Origin: Fratercula arctica
Lineage: Eukaryota; Chordata; Aves; Charadriiformes; Alcidae
DNA: 64,000 nucleotides
Direction of reading: 5' to 3'
Assembly (NCBI GenBank): GCA_947846985.1
Contig: CANTUZ010000004.1
Location: 11,336,927-11,400,926 of the forward strand
Numbering within the stretch: position 1 is the first letter of the stretch; the number at the start of each line of letters is the position of its first letter. Below are positions 63,801 through 64,000 of this stretch, in pieces. Under the pieces are notes generated by a model. It saw only the letters and a program-made list of their open reading frames with translations. It was not told the origin of the DNA and did not search any database. A program made the position numbers and the translations under genes.

Positions 63801-64000
63801 CAGATACCAAACAAAAGCATGTCTTTTTTTTTTTCTTTTGAATTCTTAACATACTGACTAGATCACTAGTCACCCTCCACTCTCAAATCATAATTGAAGT
63901 TTAATATAGGTTTTGTATCATTTTTATCAAGCATTTTTCCAGTTTAATTTCACCAAAAAAAAAACCAAACCCACTCAAAATTGCAGTAAACTCACATAAA
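60891..64000. other. AT-rich non-coding stretch
   Basis: No gene or named repeat was recognised. A degenerate local repeat of about 21 bases (GACACGGGCCTACTCAGGCT-like) lies at about 62005-62050. A T/A-rich run lies at about 63822-63838. Confidence 0.55.

Noticed and set aside
1..64000. CRISPR arrays, tRNA or rRNA genes, prokaryotic operons
   Set aside because: No regularly spaced repeats, no tRNA B-box pattern in a foldable context, no rRNA sequence, and the repeat content is that of a bird nuclear genome.

Overview
The window reads as vertebrate nuclear DNA, and almost certainly bird. The strongest evidence is repeat content. At least five segments match the avian CR1 LINE, including 3' ends that terminate in the CR1-type octamer ATTCTGTG/ATTCTATG. 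There is also a roughly 1.05 kb long terminal repeat of a type I recognise from many bird genomes. Bacterial-style gene organisation is absent: most open frames are under 100 codons, and long AT-rich stretches carry homopolymer runs and simple repeats. The LTR family suggests a non-galliform bird, but that is a weak inference.

Layout. 1-1360: GC-richer block with overlapping open frames on both strands, one exon-like stretch and a TATA-like motif at its right edge. 1361-9078: AT-rich, mostly featureless, with one exon-like open frame on the minus strand near 4.4-4.6 kb. 9079-10130: minus-strand LTR carrying a nested plus-strand CR1 3' end with a target-site duplication. 10131-13195: AT-rich, with an old antisense CR1-like relic at about 11.9-12.15 kb. 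13196-13998: an 0.8 kb 5'-truncated CR1 with the decayed end of ORF2. 13999-28119: AT-rich, with an antisense CR1 fragment near 19.1 kb and a hairpin near 20.95 kb. 28120-28920: ancient antisense CR1/L3-like relic, followed by a small tandem duplication. 29048-41800: AT-rich, with a TG microsatellite, a TTTG repeat, a CR1 3' end at 35.1 kb and a pair of unexplained direct repeats at 37.9 and 39.2 kb. 41800-47100: a second GC-richer block with several gene-like fragments on the minus strand. 47101-64000: AT-rich, with long A/T runs and CR1 fragments at 52.3 and 60.8 kb.

No protein-coding gene can be named with confidence. I saw no tRNA, rRNA, CRISPR or intact transposon. The best reading is intergenic or long-intron sequence of a bird chromosome. 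The exon candidates listed rest only on splice-like signals, open frame and composition. Such signals arise by chance in a 64 kb window, so their confidences are low. I found no convincing undescribed biological system. The signals most worth a second look are the minus-strand cluster at 43.4-47 kb and the paired direct repeats at 37.9/39.2 kb.
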